From Palleronia abyssalis (lineage in GTDB: Bacteria; Pseudomonadota; Alphaproteobacteria; Rhodobacterales; Rhodobacteraceae): 64,000 nucleotides of DNA. Location of the stretch: positions 558,001 to 622,000 of the forward strand of contig NZ_ONZF01000001.1 of assembly GCF_900302445.1 (NCBI RefSeq), given 5' to 3'. The translations under genes and the position numbers were made by a program. Below, piece by piece: positions 42,776-50,608 of this stretch (position 1 is its first letter; the number at the start of each line of letters is the position of its first letter). Under the pieces are notes generated by a model. The model saw only the letters and a list, made by a program, of their open reading frames with translations. It made no database searches and was not told the DNA's origin.

Positions 42776-43144
42776 ATGGGACTAGATATGTATGCGATGA
42801 TTTCAGATGAGAGCTTCGAGCGCGAGGTCGATTTCAAGCCCGGTCAGGATGTGGGAGAGCTGCACTACTGGCGCAAGCATCCCAACCTCCACGGTTGGAT
42901 GAAAACGCTCTACTTCGAGAAGGGCGGCGAGCAGCAGGACTTCAACTGCACGCCAGTCACCTTGACCGAAACTGATCTGGCAAGGCTGGAAGCCGACATC
43001 GAGGCGGGGAATTTACCGCCTACCGAAGGCTTCTTCTTCGGCGCGTCAGATGGATCGGAGGTCGAAGACGATCTGGCCTTCATCGCCAAAGCGCGTAAAG
43101 CTATCGTCGATGGTGATACCGTCTTCTACTACGCTTGGTGGTAA
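42776..43144 (+). CDS. Conserved hypothetical protein, 122 aa
   Basis: A 122-residue acidic protein (GLDMYAMISDESFEREVDFK, ELHYWRKHPNLHGWMKTLYF, ending TVFYYAWW). The start MGLDMYA and YWRKHPNLHGW block are shared by small phage and plasmid proteins of unknown role, as far as I recall. GAAAGGA lies upstream of the ATG at 42776. It faces the relaxase operon. Confidence 0.65.
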   Translation: MGLDMYAMISDESFEREVDFKPGQDVGELHYWRKHPNLHGWMKTLYFEKGGEQQDFNCTPVTLTETDLARLEADIEAGNLPPTEGFFFGASDGSEVEDDLAFIAKARKAIVDGDTVFYYAWW

Positions 43145-43176
43145 GCCAGCGTTAGCGCCGCCCAAGCTGGGCGGCG

Positions 43177-43395
43177 CTATTCAGGCATGTGATCCTCATC
43201 ATCGTACCAATCATCGCGTTTCGCGCGCGGTTTGAACTCCAGCGCGAGCACGTCCGGCTTTTGTTTGTGCCGGGCGTGCGTCAGGCGGATGGCGAGGCGC
43301 ACGGTGTCGTCCGCCGCCAGATGAAAATGTTGGCGCAGCTCATCGAGCTGACGCGCGTGCGCTTCGTCCAGATGAAGCATGAGTATGTGTCGCAT
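43177..43395 (-). CDS. Small protein downstream of the relaxase, 72 aa
   Basis: A 72-residue protein (ILMLHLDEAHARQLDELRQH, ADDTVRLAIRLTHARHKQKP) whose first half resembles a ribbon-helix-helix domain, with an acidic tail (WYDDEDHMPE). It starts 18 bases after the relaxase stop on the same strand, so it is probably the third gene of the mob operon and could be a regulator. Confidence 0.55.
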   Translation of the reverse strand: MRHILMLHLDEAHARQLDELRQHFHLAADDTVRLAIRLTHARHKQKPDVLALEFKPRAKRDDWYDDEDHMPE

Positions 43396-43413
43396 GAATT
43401 TTCCTTTCAGATG

Positions 43414-44748
43414 CTAGAGGTTAAAATCAGGGCCAGACCCACGTGAGCGGTCTTGCCCACGGCTCCTGTCTTTCTTCGGGGTCTCAGGCTGTCTCGCGAT
43501 ATCGGCTTTCACCTTGGCCGTTGTCGTATGCCCGCGCTGCATCGAGAGATAAGCGCTCAGCTCAAGGTGCAGATCGGCGATATCCTTGCTTCGCTGATCG
43601 CGCATTTGCTTGACGGCGCGCTGGAGTTGCTGGCGCTCATCAAGCTGGCGGGACACCAGTCCATCGCGCTCAGCCTGATCCCGGCAATAGCATTGCCATG
43701 CATCCAGCTCGTTCTGCGTTCTGATCCGAGAGTATTTGCCCGTGATCCGGCTCCACAGGCCGCCCATGCCTTTCGGAAGGCGCGCTGCCCGCGCCGCCGT
43801 TTCCTGTTCCCAGCGGGCACGCTGCACCTCGTCCAGCGCTTTGCGCTCATCGCGGTGGCGCTCAACGATCTGGGTCCGCTTGAACTCAATGGAGGGATGT
43901 TTCCGGTGGTACGCCTTATTGATTTCAAGGGCGTATTTCTGAAGCTGCGCACTCATCCGCTTGGCTATCTCTTCGCGGCGCTCCTGCACACTTGGCAATT
44001 TGTCCACGCCCGGCAGCCGGTCTTTAACGTCCTTCGCCTTGACGCCCGACCAGCGGGCCAGCGCGTAGACTTCGCCCTGATAATCGAGCGCGACCACGCC
44101 GCGCCGATCACCGCGAGCGAGGAAGAAGCCCTTGTCTTCCAGAGCGGCTTTCAGGGTGTCGGCGTTGTCGGAAGACTGCCAGGCCTGTTTGAACATCGCC
44201 TTGACGAGCTGAGGGTCGGCCATCGCCCGCTTGGCTTGCTGCCATTCGGCGCGGCTGAAATTCAGCGGGTTGCGCAAGGCCTGATCGACAATGCCCTTGG
44301 GCATGTCCCAGCCATGCTGGAAATAGAGCTCTTTCGAGACCTCCATAAGGCGGCGCTTAAAGAATGGCAGGTTCTTTGCCGTCATGGTTTCGGAATCGAT
44401 CCGCGACCAGACCGCATGCGCGTGCCGCCTGCCTTCCTTCTCATGGAAGACGATGGCGCGGGGATGCCCGTCCAGGCCAAGCTGCTGCTCGACCATTTCA
44501 ATGGCCGTTTCGAAGTGCTCGACATCGACACGCTCGTCCTCCGGCGGATTCAGACTGAGCGAGAAAAGATGTTGCTGGCAGCGCGTGCCTTTGGCCACGG
44601 CCTGCGCTTCGAGCAAGGCGTCCAAGAGCTGCACATCGGAAACAAATCCGCGCAGCTCGTGCAGCTCGGCATGCTCATTATCCCGCTCGTTCATAAGATG
44701 GCGGGCGAGCTTGGCCGCGTTCCCGCGCTGTGAACCTTTCAGGATCAT
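43414..44748 (-). CDS. MOBP-like relaxase (mobilization nuclease)
   Basis: A 444-residue relaxase that would nick the element at its origin of transfer. The N-terminal domain (~1-230) carries the three-histidine motif FH102EKEGRRH109AH111AVWSRID and an upstream helix block LARHLMNERDNEHAELHELR, as in MobA/VirD2-type relaxases. The C-terminal half is charged and helical, with a basic tail (KKDRSRGQDRSRGSG). It overlaps mobC by an ATGA junction. With the coupling protein at 21.4 kb it makes the element mobilizable by another element's channel. Confidence 0.88.
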   Translation of the reverse strand: MILKGSQRGNAAKLARHLMNERDNEHAELHELRGFVSDVQLLDALLEAQAVAKGTRCQQHLFSLSLNPPEDERVDVEHFETAIEMVEQQLGLDGHPRAIVFHEKEGRRHAHAVWSRIDSETMTAKNLPFFKRRLMEVSKELYFQHGWDMPKGIVDQALRNPLNFSRAEWQQAKRAMADPQLVKAMFKQAWQSSDNADTLKAALEDKGFFLARGDRRGVVALDYQGEVYALARWSGVKAKDVKDRLPGVDKLPSVQERREEIAKRMSAQLQKYALEINKAYHRKHPSIEFKRTQIVERHRDERKALDEVQRARWEQETAARAARLPKGMGGLWSRITGKYSRIRTQNELDAWQCYCRDQAERDGLVSRQLDERQQLQRAVKQMRDQRSKDIADLHLELSAYLSMQRGHTTTAKVKADIARQPETPKKDRSRGQDRSRGSGPDFNL

Positions 44749-45164
44749 GGCTCACCCCCGTCGCTTATGCTGCCGAGCGCCCGCAGCAGTTCCTGCCGCA
44801 TGGCCTTCACATCTTCACAGGCCTGACGAAGGTCAGCTTCTGTCTCGGGCGAGACGGGCAGCGAGCCACTGTTGGAAGCGCGCGCGAGCTGGTTCAGGTT
44901 GGAAGACAAGCGCGATGAGCCGAGCGCGCCCAGGACACGCCCGAGGGCTTCATGATCCTTGACCGGATAACGCCCACGCTTCTTGCGCGGCGCAGCATCA
45001 TCCCCGAGCACTTGCTCGCGGATATACCGCCCCAGCGGCATGCTGCCTCGCAACATGTCCAGCTTGGCGCGCTCATCGAAGGTGAGGCGCAGCGAGAACG
45101 GCGGCGGATACTTGGGCCGCTGATCCTTGGCTAACTTATTGAAACGTCTATCTAAGGTGCTCAT
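44745..45164 (-). CDS. mobC: MobC-like mobilization accessory protein
   Basis: A 139-residue protein with a ribbon-helix-helix-like N-terminal half (PFSLRLTFDERAKLDMLRGS, PLGRYIREQVLG) and the MobC signature SSNLNQLARASNSGSLPV. MobC proteins bind next to the origin of transfer and help the relaxase melt the DNA. It is the first gene of the mob operon and lies about 100 bases from the right end of the element. In the circular form the recombinase frame would end within its first codons. Confidence 0.85.
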   Translation of the reverse strand: MSTLDRRFNKLAKDQRPKYPPPFSLRLTFDERAKLDMLRGSMPLGRYIREQVLGDDAAPRKKRGRYPVKDHEALGRVLGALGSSRLSSNLNQLARASNSGSLPVSPETEADLRQACEDVKAMRQELLRALGSISDGGEP

Positions 45165-45229
45165 CGCCGCACCTCAGATCGCTTAGATCATAAGGTGCGA
45201 GATGGTGTTCCCATTCTTGGAGGACTTCG

Positions 45230-45256
45230 AACAGGCGGTTCGATTCCGCTCCTGTT
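45230..45256. other. tRNA T-arm-like hairpin at the right end
   Basis: AACAGG (45230-45235) pairs with CCTGTT (45251-45256) around CGG-TTCGATT-CCG, which is the T-loop sequence also found in tRNA-Tyr, and GTCCACCA follows. It is not a tRNA because no anticodon or acceptor partner exists upstream. It is the P-arm of the attachment site, a tRNA remnant, or part of an origin-of-transfer hairpin beside mobC. Confidence 0.5.
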
Positions 45257-45260
45257 GGGT

Positions 45261-45267
45261 CCACCAT
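45261..45267. other. Right attachment core (attR candidate)
   Basis: CCACCAT repeats the left core at 17341-17347. Sequence to its right (TGTTTGTCCCTCC onward) would originally have followed tRNA-Tyr. Confidence 0.55.
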
Positions 45268-45491
45268 TGTTTGTCCCTCCCCGAAGGATCCTGACCGCGA
45301 CGGTCCCGCAGACGCATACGCGTATGTTGGCCCCGGACTGGTGAACGTGCAGGCACAGACCTGTAAAATGACGCATATCGGTTCCGTATGCGCGCGGGCC
45401 GTTGTTAAATCCCGGCTTTTGCGGTCAAGCTGCTTCGCCGCGCCTTAGGGGTGTGCTAGGCGATCGCCAGACGTCACCGCAGGGACATGAC
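45268..45491. other. Chromosomal intergenic region right of the element
   Basis: No gene is seen. It contains a perfect 12-bp palindrome CATACGCGTATG (45315-45326) and the short dyad GACCG-CGA-CGGTC (45292-45304), either of which might be a regulator site or part of the transcript end of tRNA-Tyr before the insertion. Confidence 0.4.
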
Positions 45492-46478
45492 ATGGCCAAA
45501 CCGTTCGACATCGTAGTGGTGGGGCAAGGCGGCCGCGTGGGGGTCGAGGCCGCGTTGTTCGCCGCCAGCCTGCGCAACGCCGTGCCGAACTTTCCCGGCC
45601 GCCTCATCGTGCTCGAGCCGCAGCCCGGTGGCGCATGGCACGGCGATCCGACGATGGCGCCCGAGCTGCGCGGCCTTCTGACCGACGAGCTGAACGCCGA
45701 GATCCGCCCGTTCGAGGCCCGTCATTTCGGCAGCCGCTATCCCTACGGCAACAAGATCGAGGGACTTCTGGTGCTGGACGCGGATGCGCCCTTCGTCTTC
45801 TTCGACAGCGACACGCTGGCGCATGGCCCGCTCGATCAGGTGAACTTCGATTTCGACCGTCCCGCCGCGTCGATGCGGCGCGAGGGGACTTGGCCCGAGC
45901 TAGAGCTGTATGGCCCGGGATATGCCGAGATCTGGACATCGCTCTACGACAAGTTCGGGCTGGACTTCGACAGCTCGCTGGATCCGTCCCAGCCCGACGA
46001 GTACTGGGAGCGGTACCTTTATTTTAACGCGGGCTGGTTCTTTCACCGCTCGGGCCCCGAATTCGGGCAACGGTTCCTCGACTACGCGCTGGCGATCCGC
46101 GACGATCCGCCCGAGGCCGCGGCGCTGCAATCCTTCGACCCCTGGCTCGACCAGGTGGCCCTGCCGCTGGTCATTCATTCATTCGGCGGGGGTCGGCCCG
46201 GGCCGGAGCTTTCGGGCCTCGATGGCGACATCACCACGCATTACCGCATGATGCCACTTCTCTATGCGCGCGAATGCGATCAGGCCGTCGCCGCGGCCGA
46301 AACCGCGATGGCCTCGAACAAGGTCAAGAAGGTCCTGAAGGAGCATGAGCCCTTCCAACGCTTCATCCTGCAAAACAAGGGCGCCAAGGCGCGCGGCATG
46401 TTCGACCGCGCAGACCTGCCCCGCCGCGAACAGGCGATCCGCAACCGGCTGAAGAACGCCAACCTGTGGATGCGTTGA
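45492..46478 (+). CDS. Glycosyltransferase-like hypothetical protein
   Basis: A 328-residue cytoplasmic-looking protein. FVFFDSDTLAHGPL gives a D-x-D in a GT-A-type context, YLYFNAGWFFHRSGPEFG and FDPWLDQVALPLVIHSFGGG look like the acceptor and C-terminal parts of nucleotide-sugar transferases. The exact family is not recognised. The ATG at 45492 follows a GCAGGGACATGAC context; a longer frame starts at 45402. It precedes the KDO gene trio and may act in surface polysaccharide synthesis. Confidence 0.65.
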   Translation: MAKPFDIVVVGQGGRVGVEAALFAASLRNAVPNFPGRLIVLEPQPGGAWHGDPTMAPELRGLLTDELNAEIRPFEARHFGSRYPYGNKIEGLLVLDADAPFVFFDSDTLAHGPLDQVNFDFDRPAASMRREGTWPELELYGPGYAEIWTSLYDKFGLDFDSSLDPSQPDEYWERYLYFNAGWFFHRSGPEFGQRFLDYALAIRDDPPEAAALQSFDPWLDQVALPLVIHSFGGGRPGPELSGLDGDITTHYRMMPLLYARECDQAVAAAETAMASNKVKKVLKEHEPFQRFILQNKGAKARGMFDRADLPRREQAIRNRLKNANLWMR

Positions 46479-46521
46479 GCAGGCTTTGACCCCGGCCGCC
46501 CCCGCGCGTAAGACGGCGCGC

Positions 46522-47481
46522 ATGACTGACGACACCCTTCTGGAGGCCGCGCACCGCGTGCTGGAGACCGAGGCCCGGGGACTGGCCGCGCTGGCCGCCG
46601 CGATCCCCGCGGGCTTTGCCGCCGCCGTCCGGGCGATCCACGCCGCGCAAGGCCGGGTGATCGTGGCGGGCGTGGGCAAGTCGGGCCATGTGGGGCGCAA
46701 GATCGCGGCCACGCTGGCCTCGACCGGGACGCCCGCGCATTTCGTCCACCCGACCGAGGCCAGCCACGGCGACCTTGGCATGATCGGCGCGGGCGACCTG
46801 TGCCTTCTGCTGTCGAACTCGGGCGAGACGGCCGAGCTTGGCGACCTCATCGCCTATTGCCGCCGTTTCGGGCTGCCGATCGTCGCCGTCTCGGGGCGCG
46901 AGGGGTCGACCCTGATGCAAGCCGCAACGCACGGGCTGTGCCTGCCGCAGGTGCCCGAGGCCTGTCCGATGGGGCTGGCGCCGACCACATCCACCACGCT
47001 GATGCTGGCCCTGGGCGACGCGATGGCCGTGGCCCTGATGGAACTTCGGGGCTTCACCGCGGAAGGCTTCGGCGTCTTCCACCCGGGCGGCAAGCTGGGC
47101 GCGCAACTGGCCCGCGTGGCACAGTTGATGCATACCGGGGCCGAACTGCCGCGGGTTGCGAAGGACACACCCATGTCAGAGACCCTGATCGAGATGACGT
47201 CGAAGGGCCTCGGAATCGCCGCCGTTATCGACCCCGAGGGTCGTCTGGCCGGTGTCGTCACCGATGGCGACCTGCGCCGCAACATGGCCGACCTTCTGAC
47301 CCGCACCGCGGGCGATGTCGCCAACCCCGCGCCCGTGACGCTAGGCCCCGACCGGCTTGCGGCAGAGGCGATGGCGCTGTTGCAAGCCAAGAAAATCTCG
47401 GTCCTCGTGGTCACCGACGACGACGCCCGCCCGGTGGGCATCCTGCATATCCACGACCTTCTGCGCGCCGGAGTCGCCTGA
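46522..47481 (+). CDS. kdsD: D-arabinose 5-phosphate isomerase (KpsF/GutQ family)
   Basis: A 319-residue enzyme that converts ribulose 5-phosphate to arabinose 5-phosphate, first step toward KDO for lipopolysaccharide. The SIS domain shows VAGVGKSGHVGRKIAATLAS, HPTEASHGDLGMI, LLLSNSGETAELGDL and the family's FHPGGKLGAQL; two CBS repeats follow (PMSETLIEMTSKGLGIAAVI and AMALLQAKKISVLVVTDDDA). It overlaps kdsB in an ATGA junction. Confidence 0.93.
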   Translation: MTDDTLLEAAHRVLETEARGLAALAAAIPAGFAAAVRAIHAAQGRVIVAGVGKSGHVGRKIAATLASTGTPAHFVHPTEASHGDLGMIGAGDLCLLLSNSGETAELGDLIAYCRRFGLPIVAVSGREGSTLMQAATHGLCLPQVPEACPMGLAPTTSTTLMLALGDAMAVALMELRGFTAEGFGVFHPGGKLGAQLARVAQLMHTGAELPRVAKDTPMSETLIEMTSKGLGIAAVIDPEGRLAGVVTDGDLRRNMADLLTRTAGDVANPAPVTLGPDRLAAEAMALLQAKKISVLVVTDDDARPVGILHIHDLLRAGVA

Positions 47482-48272
47482 TGAAAACCGCCATCCTGAT
47501 CCCCGCCCGCTATGCCTCGACCCGCTATCCGGGCAAGCCACTGGCCGAGCTGACGCTGCCCGACGGGACGCGGAAATCCCTCATTCGCTTGACGTGGGAG
47601 GCCGCGCGCAAGGTCGCGGGCGCCCCGGAGGTCCACGTCTGCACCGACGACGACCGGATCGCCGACGCGGCGCGGGCGTTCGGCGCATCGGTCATCATGA
47701 CGCCCGAAACCTGCCGCAACGGGACCGAACGCTGCGCGGCGGCGGTCGAGGTTGCGGGGCTGGACGCGGACGTCATCGTCAACCTGCAAGGCGACGCGCC
47801 CCTGACGCCGCCGTGGTTCGTCGAGGCGCTGATCGACGCGATGGCGGACGGCCCCGCGGTCGCCACCCCGGTGTTGCAATGCGATGCCACGACCTATGGC
47901 CACTTCGTCGAGGACCGGAAGGCCGGGCGCGTCGGCGGCACCACCGCCGTGTTCCGCCCCGACCGCACCGCGCTCTATTTCTCGAAAGAGGTGATCCCGT
48001 GGCTGGACCCGGCCAAGGTCGATCCCGCCAACATCCCCGTCTTCCACCATGTCGGAGTCTACGCCTACACCCGCGCCGCCTTGCAGGCCTATGGCACCCT
48101 GCCCGAAGGTACGCTGGAGCGTCTGGAAGGATTGGAACAGCTGCGCTTCATCGAGAACGGCTGGCCCGTCACCTGTGTCGAGGTCGAGGGCCGCGGCCGG
48201 GTGTTCTGGGAACTGAACAACCCCGGGGACGTGTCGCGCATCGAATCCGTCCTGCATGAGATCGAGGTCTGA
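47481..48272 (+). CDS. kdsB: 3-deoxy-manno-octulosonate cytidylyltransferase
   Basis: A 263-residue CMP-KDO synthetase. Signatures: AILIPARYASTRYPGKPLAE (nucleotide-binding loop), VHVCTDDDRIADAARAFG, TPETCRNGTERCAAAVE, VNLQGDAPLTPPWFV and HVGVYAYTRAALQAYG. It activates KDO for transfer to lipid A. The start overlaps the kdsD stop, and kdsA follows after 2 bases, so the three genes form one operon. Slightly unusual is QGDAP where many KdsB have QGDEP. Confidence 0.94.
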   Translation: MKTAILIPARYASTRYPGKPLAELTLPDGTRKSLIRLTWEAARKVAGAPEVHVCTDDDRIADAARAFGASVIMTPETCRNGTERCAAAVEVAGLDADVIVNLQGDAPLTPPWFVEALIDAMADGPAVATPVLQCDATTYGHFVEDRKAGRVGGTTAVFRPDRTALYFSKEVIPWLDPAKVDPANIPVFHHVGVYAYTRAALQAYGTLPEGTLERLEGLEQLRFIENGWPVTCVEVEGRGRVFWELNNPGDVSRIESVLHEIEV

Positions 48273-48274
48273 GC

Positions 48275-49093
48275 ATGTCCGTCACCATCCGCGATATCGA
48301 GATCGGGGACACCAACCCCATCGCCCTGATCACCGGCCCCTGTCAGCTGGAGTCGCTGGATCATGCGCGCATGATGGCGACCCGCATCGCCGAGGCCTGC
48401 GCGCCCACCGGTACACGCTTCATCTTCAAGGCCAGCTACGACAAGGCCAACCGATCCAGCCTGAAGACCGCGCGCGGGCTGGGGATGGAAGAAGGCCTGT
48501 CCATCCTGTCGAAGATCCGCGACGAGTTCGGCTGCCCCACCCTGACGGACGTGCACCTGCCCGACCACTGCGCCCCGGCGTCCGAGGCGTGCGACGTCAT
48601 CCAGATCCCTGCGTTCCTGTGCCGTCAGACCGACCTTCTTCTGGCCGCCGGAGAGACGGGTGTCGCGATCAACGTCAAGAAGGGCCAGTTCCTGGCGCCC
48701 TGGGACATGGAGAACGTGGCGGCCAAGATCGCAAGCACCGGCAACGAGCGCATCATGCTCTGCGACCGGGGCACGTCCTTCGGGTACAACACGCTGGTGT
48801 CGGACTTTCGCGGACTGCCGATCATGGCGCGCACCGGGTATCCGGTCGTCTTCGACGCGACCCATTCGGTCCAGCAGCCCGGCGGGCAAGGCACGACAAG
48901 CGGCGGCCAGCGCGAGTTCGCGCCGGTGCTGGCCCGCGCGGCCTGCGCGGTGGGGGTGTCGGCCCTGTTTATCGAGACGCACGAAGATCCCGACAACGCA
49001 CCGTCGGACGGGCCGAACATGATCCCCGTGGACCAGATGGCGGACCTGATCGGGACTCTGCGCAAGATCGACGACTTGATGAAGGGCCGCTGA
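48275..49093 (+). CDS. kdsA: 3-deoxy-8-phosphooctulonate synthase
   Basis: A 272-residue KDO-8-phosphate synthase that condenses phosphoenolpyruvate with arabinose 5-phosphate. Family motifs: LITGPCQLESLDHA, FIFKASYDKANRSS, PTLTDVHLPDHCAPA, IQIPAFLCRQTDLLLAA, NVKKGQFLAPWDM and VVFDATHSVQQPGGQG. Length is normal. It completes the kdsD-kdsB-kdsA operon. Confidence 0.95.
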   Translation: MSVTIRDIEIGDTNPIALITGPCQLESLDHARMMATRIAEACAPTGTRFIFKASYDKANRSSLKTARGLGMEEGLSILSKIRDEFGCPTLTDVHLPDHCAPASEACDVIQIPAFLCRQTDLLLAAGETGVAINVKKGQFLAPWDMENVAAKIASTGNERIMLCDRGTSFGYNTLVSDFRGLPIMARTGYPVVFDATHSVQQPGGQGTTSGGQREFAPVLARAACAVGVSALFIETHEDPDNAPSDGPNMIPVDQMADLIGTLRKIDDLMKGR

Positions 49094-49537
49094 TCCGGCC
49101 CACCGCGCGGCGCGTTCATCTCGCCTTCACGGTGCACTGTCAGAACCCGCCCCGCGCGCAGATGGAAAGACAGCGATCCCGGGAGGGGTCGGTCGGTTTG
49201 GCACCCGACCGATTCTGACCGACAGGGATCACCGGTGAGACCGAACGGCCGGGGGTGACGCCCCGTCCCGACATCGCGACCAACCCGGCGGCGCCGCCAC
49301 CTTCCCATCACACCCGAACGGACCAGAGCCCGGCACCGATGACGGTGTGCCCGGGCCCTTCGTGCGGCAGGATTCTCGGAACGAAAATCTTCCCCATTAC
49401 CCACAGAAAAAGCAGGAGGCGCACCAAACTTGCGGTGCACCAGCTTCACGGACGGAGCTGCCCTCTGCGCGTTCTTTACATGCAATGTGAAACGTACGTT
49501 TTGCCTTGTCGGTCATGGATACCGAAAGAATCTTGCC
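49094..49537. other. 444-base region between kdsA and the TetR remnant
   Basis: No gene is seen. Several G+C-rich dyads occur just after kdsA (for example GGTCGGTCGGTTTGGCACCCGACCGATTC in pieces around 49186-49215, possibly a transcript end). The right end carries the TetR operator candidate at 49490-49501. Confidence 0.5.
49490..49501. promoter_or_regulatory. Candidate TetR operator
   Basis: AAACGTACGTTT is a perfect 12-bp palindrome 36 bases upstream of the TetR-like start, preceded by a TTTACA-like -35. Palindromes of this form are typical operators for TetR regulators. Confidence 0.55.
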
Positions 49538-50061
49538 ATGGACATGACGACCAAACTCACCGCCGCGGCCGAGCGGCTCTTCGATCGGCACGGCTACATG
49601 GCCACCGGCATGGACCGGCTGACCGCTGCCGCGGGGATGTCGAGCCGGACGCTCTACAAGCATGCCGGGAGCAAAGCGCAGCTCATGGCGCGCGTGCTGA
49701 CGGAGCGGGACCGGCGCTTCATGGCCCGGCTCGAGGTGCAGAGCGTCGACGCGCTGTTCGAAGCGCTTGAAGACTGGGTGTTGGTCGAGGGCACGCGGGG
49801 CTGCCTGTTCCTGCGATCCCTCGCGGAAACCGGGGGCGACACGCCCGAGATCGCCGAGGCCGTCGCGATGCACAAGGCGGCGTTTCGTCAACGGATCGAG
49901 GAGGTCGTCGCAGCAGACCTCGGACACCAAGACCCGGTCCTGGCCGAGCGGGTCCTGGTTCTCCTCGAGGGGCGACCCACGCGGCGGTCTACAGGGGCGC
50001 AGACGCCGTGTCCGCAGCACGGGGGGCGGCGGCCATCTTGATCGAGAGGGCACGAACTTGA
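49538..50061 (+). pseudogene. TetR-family regulator, frameshifted near its 3' end
   Basis: The N-terminal helix-turn-helix is intact (TKLTAAAERLFDRHGYMATG, LTAAAGMSSRTLYKHAGSKA) and the ligand domain reads normally to VLVLLEG. There one base appears missing at about 49968: the current frame ends RPTRRSTGAQ...stop at 50041, whereas the next frame continues the family-like C-terminus (ATHAAVYRGADAVSAARGAA, then AILIERA) to 50061. The N-terminal DNA-binding domain could still be made. A sequencing error is the alternative explanation. Confidence 0.7.
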
Positions 50062-50475
50062 GCCCCGCCCTTCGCATCGGCGCGACAGGCTTCGACCTGA
50101 TCGCAGTCTGCTACACGGATTCGCCCGCTTCGCCTTCGGACTGTTCCTGCCGCAGATCGACGGCGATCTGGGGCTCGGCCCATCGCTCAGCGGGATCATC
50201 TCCGGCAGCTCGTTCGCTGCCTACTGCGTCGCGATCGTCGCTTCGGCGGTCCTGACCGAGCGGATCGGCGCGCGGGCGTTGCCGTGGGGGCGGCCAGCGT
50301 CGCCGGCGCCGGCATGCCCGGGATCGCCCTCGCACCATCGCCGCTGATCCTCGCCATCGCCGTGGTGGTGGCGGGTTCGAGCACAGGCCTCGCCTCCCCG
50401 CCCATGGCCGCCGCCGTGGCAGCCGCGGTCCGCAAAAGTCGGCAGGATCTCACGAATACGGTGATCAATGCCGGG
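50059..50475 (+). pseudogene. Remnant of an MFS transporter
   Basis: Pieces of a major-facilitator N-terminus are readable in shifting frames: RFAFGLFLPQIDGDLGLGPS, LSGIISGSSFAAYCVAIVAS, VLTERIGARA, then GAASVAGAGMPGIALAPSPL and LAIAVVVAGSSTGLASPPMA up to NTVINAG. At least two frameshifts (about 50115 and 50275) and a truncation after ~50475 show it is dead. It probably encoded the efflux pump controlled by the adjacent TetR gene. Confidence 0.75.
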
Positions 50476-50608
50476 AGGCAGCCCAGAAGATTGGCTGATT
50501 TGCCCTAGCTGGAAGCGACTACGTTATGGCGTAGCCGGGGCCTTCGCGAGGCAAGCAGGCCAAGCATTTCCGAAAGCCCTGCTTTTTCTCGTGGATAATA
50601 GGGAAAAG

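Larger units (their letters stand above)
17341..45267. mobile_element. Integrated mobilizable element (IME) at tRNA-Tyr, ~27.9 kb
   Basis: The left boundary is the tRNA-Tyr 3' end, the right boundary a second CCACCAT at 45261-45267; chromosomal genes (rlmB; the KDO cluster) resume on either side. Inside are a large serine recombinase at the left end, mobC and a relaxase at the right end, a TraG/VirD4-like coupling protein, ArdC, a restriction-modification operon and other accessory genes. No VirB-type channel genes are present, so it is mobilizable and not self-transmissible as seen. Parts (18.9-20.5 and 25.5-28.9 kb) are visibly richer in A+T than the flanking chromosome. Confidence 0.85.

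Noticed and set aside
45230-45266. A second tRNA gene at the right end of the element
   Set aside because: Only a T-arm and CCA-like end exist; no matching acceptor strand, D-arm or anticodon arm is found upstream.
17341-45267. A self-transmissible integrative conjugative element
   Set aside because: No VirB/Tra channel, VirB4-type ATPase or pilus genes are present; only relaxase, MobC and a coupling protein.
17341-45267. A prophage
   Set aside because: No capsid, terminase, portal, tail or lysis genes; mobilization genes are present instead.
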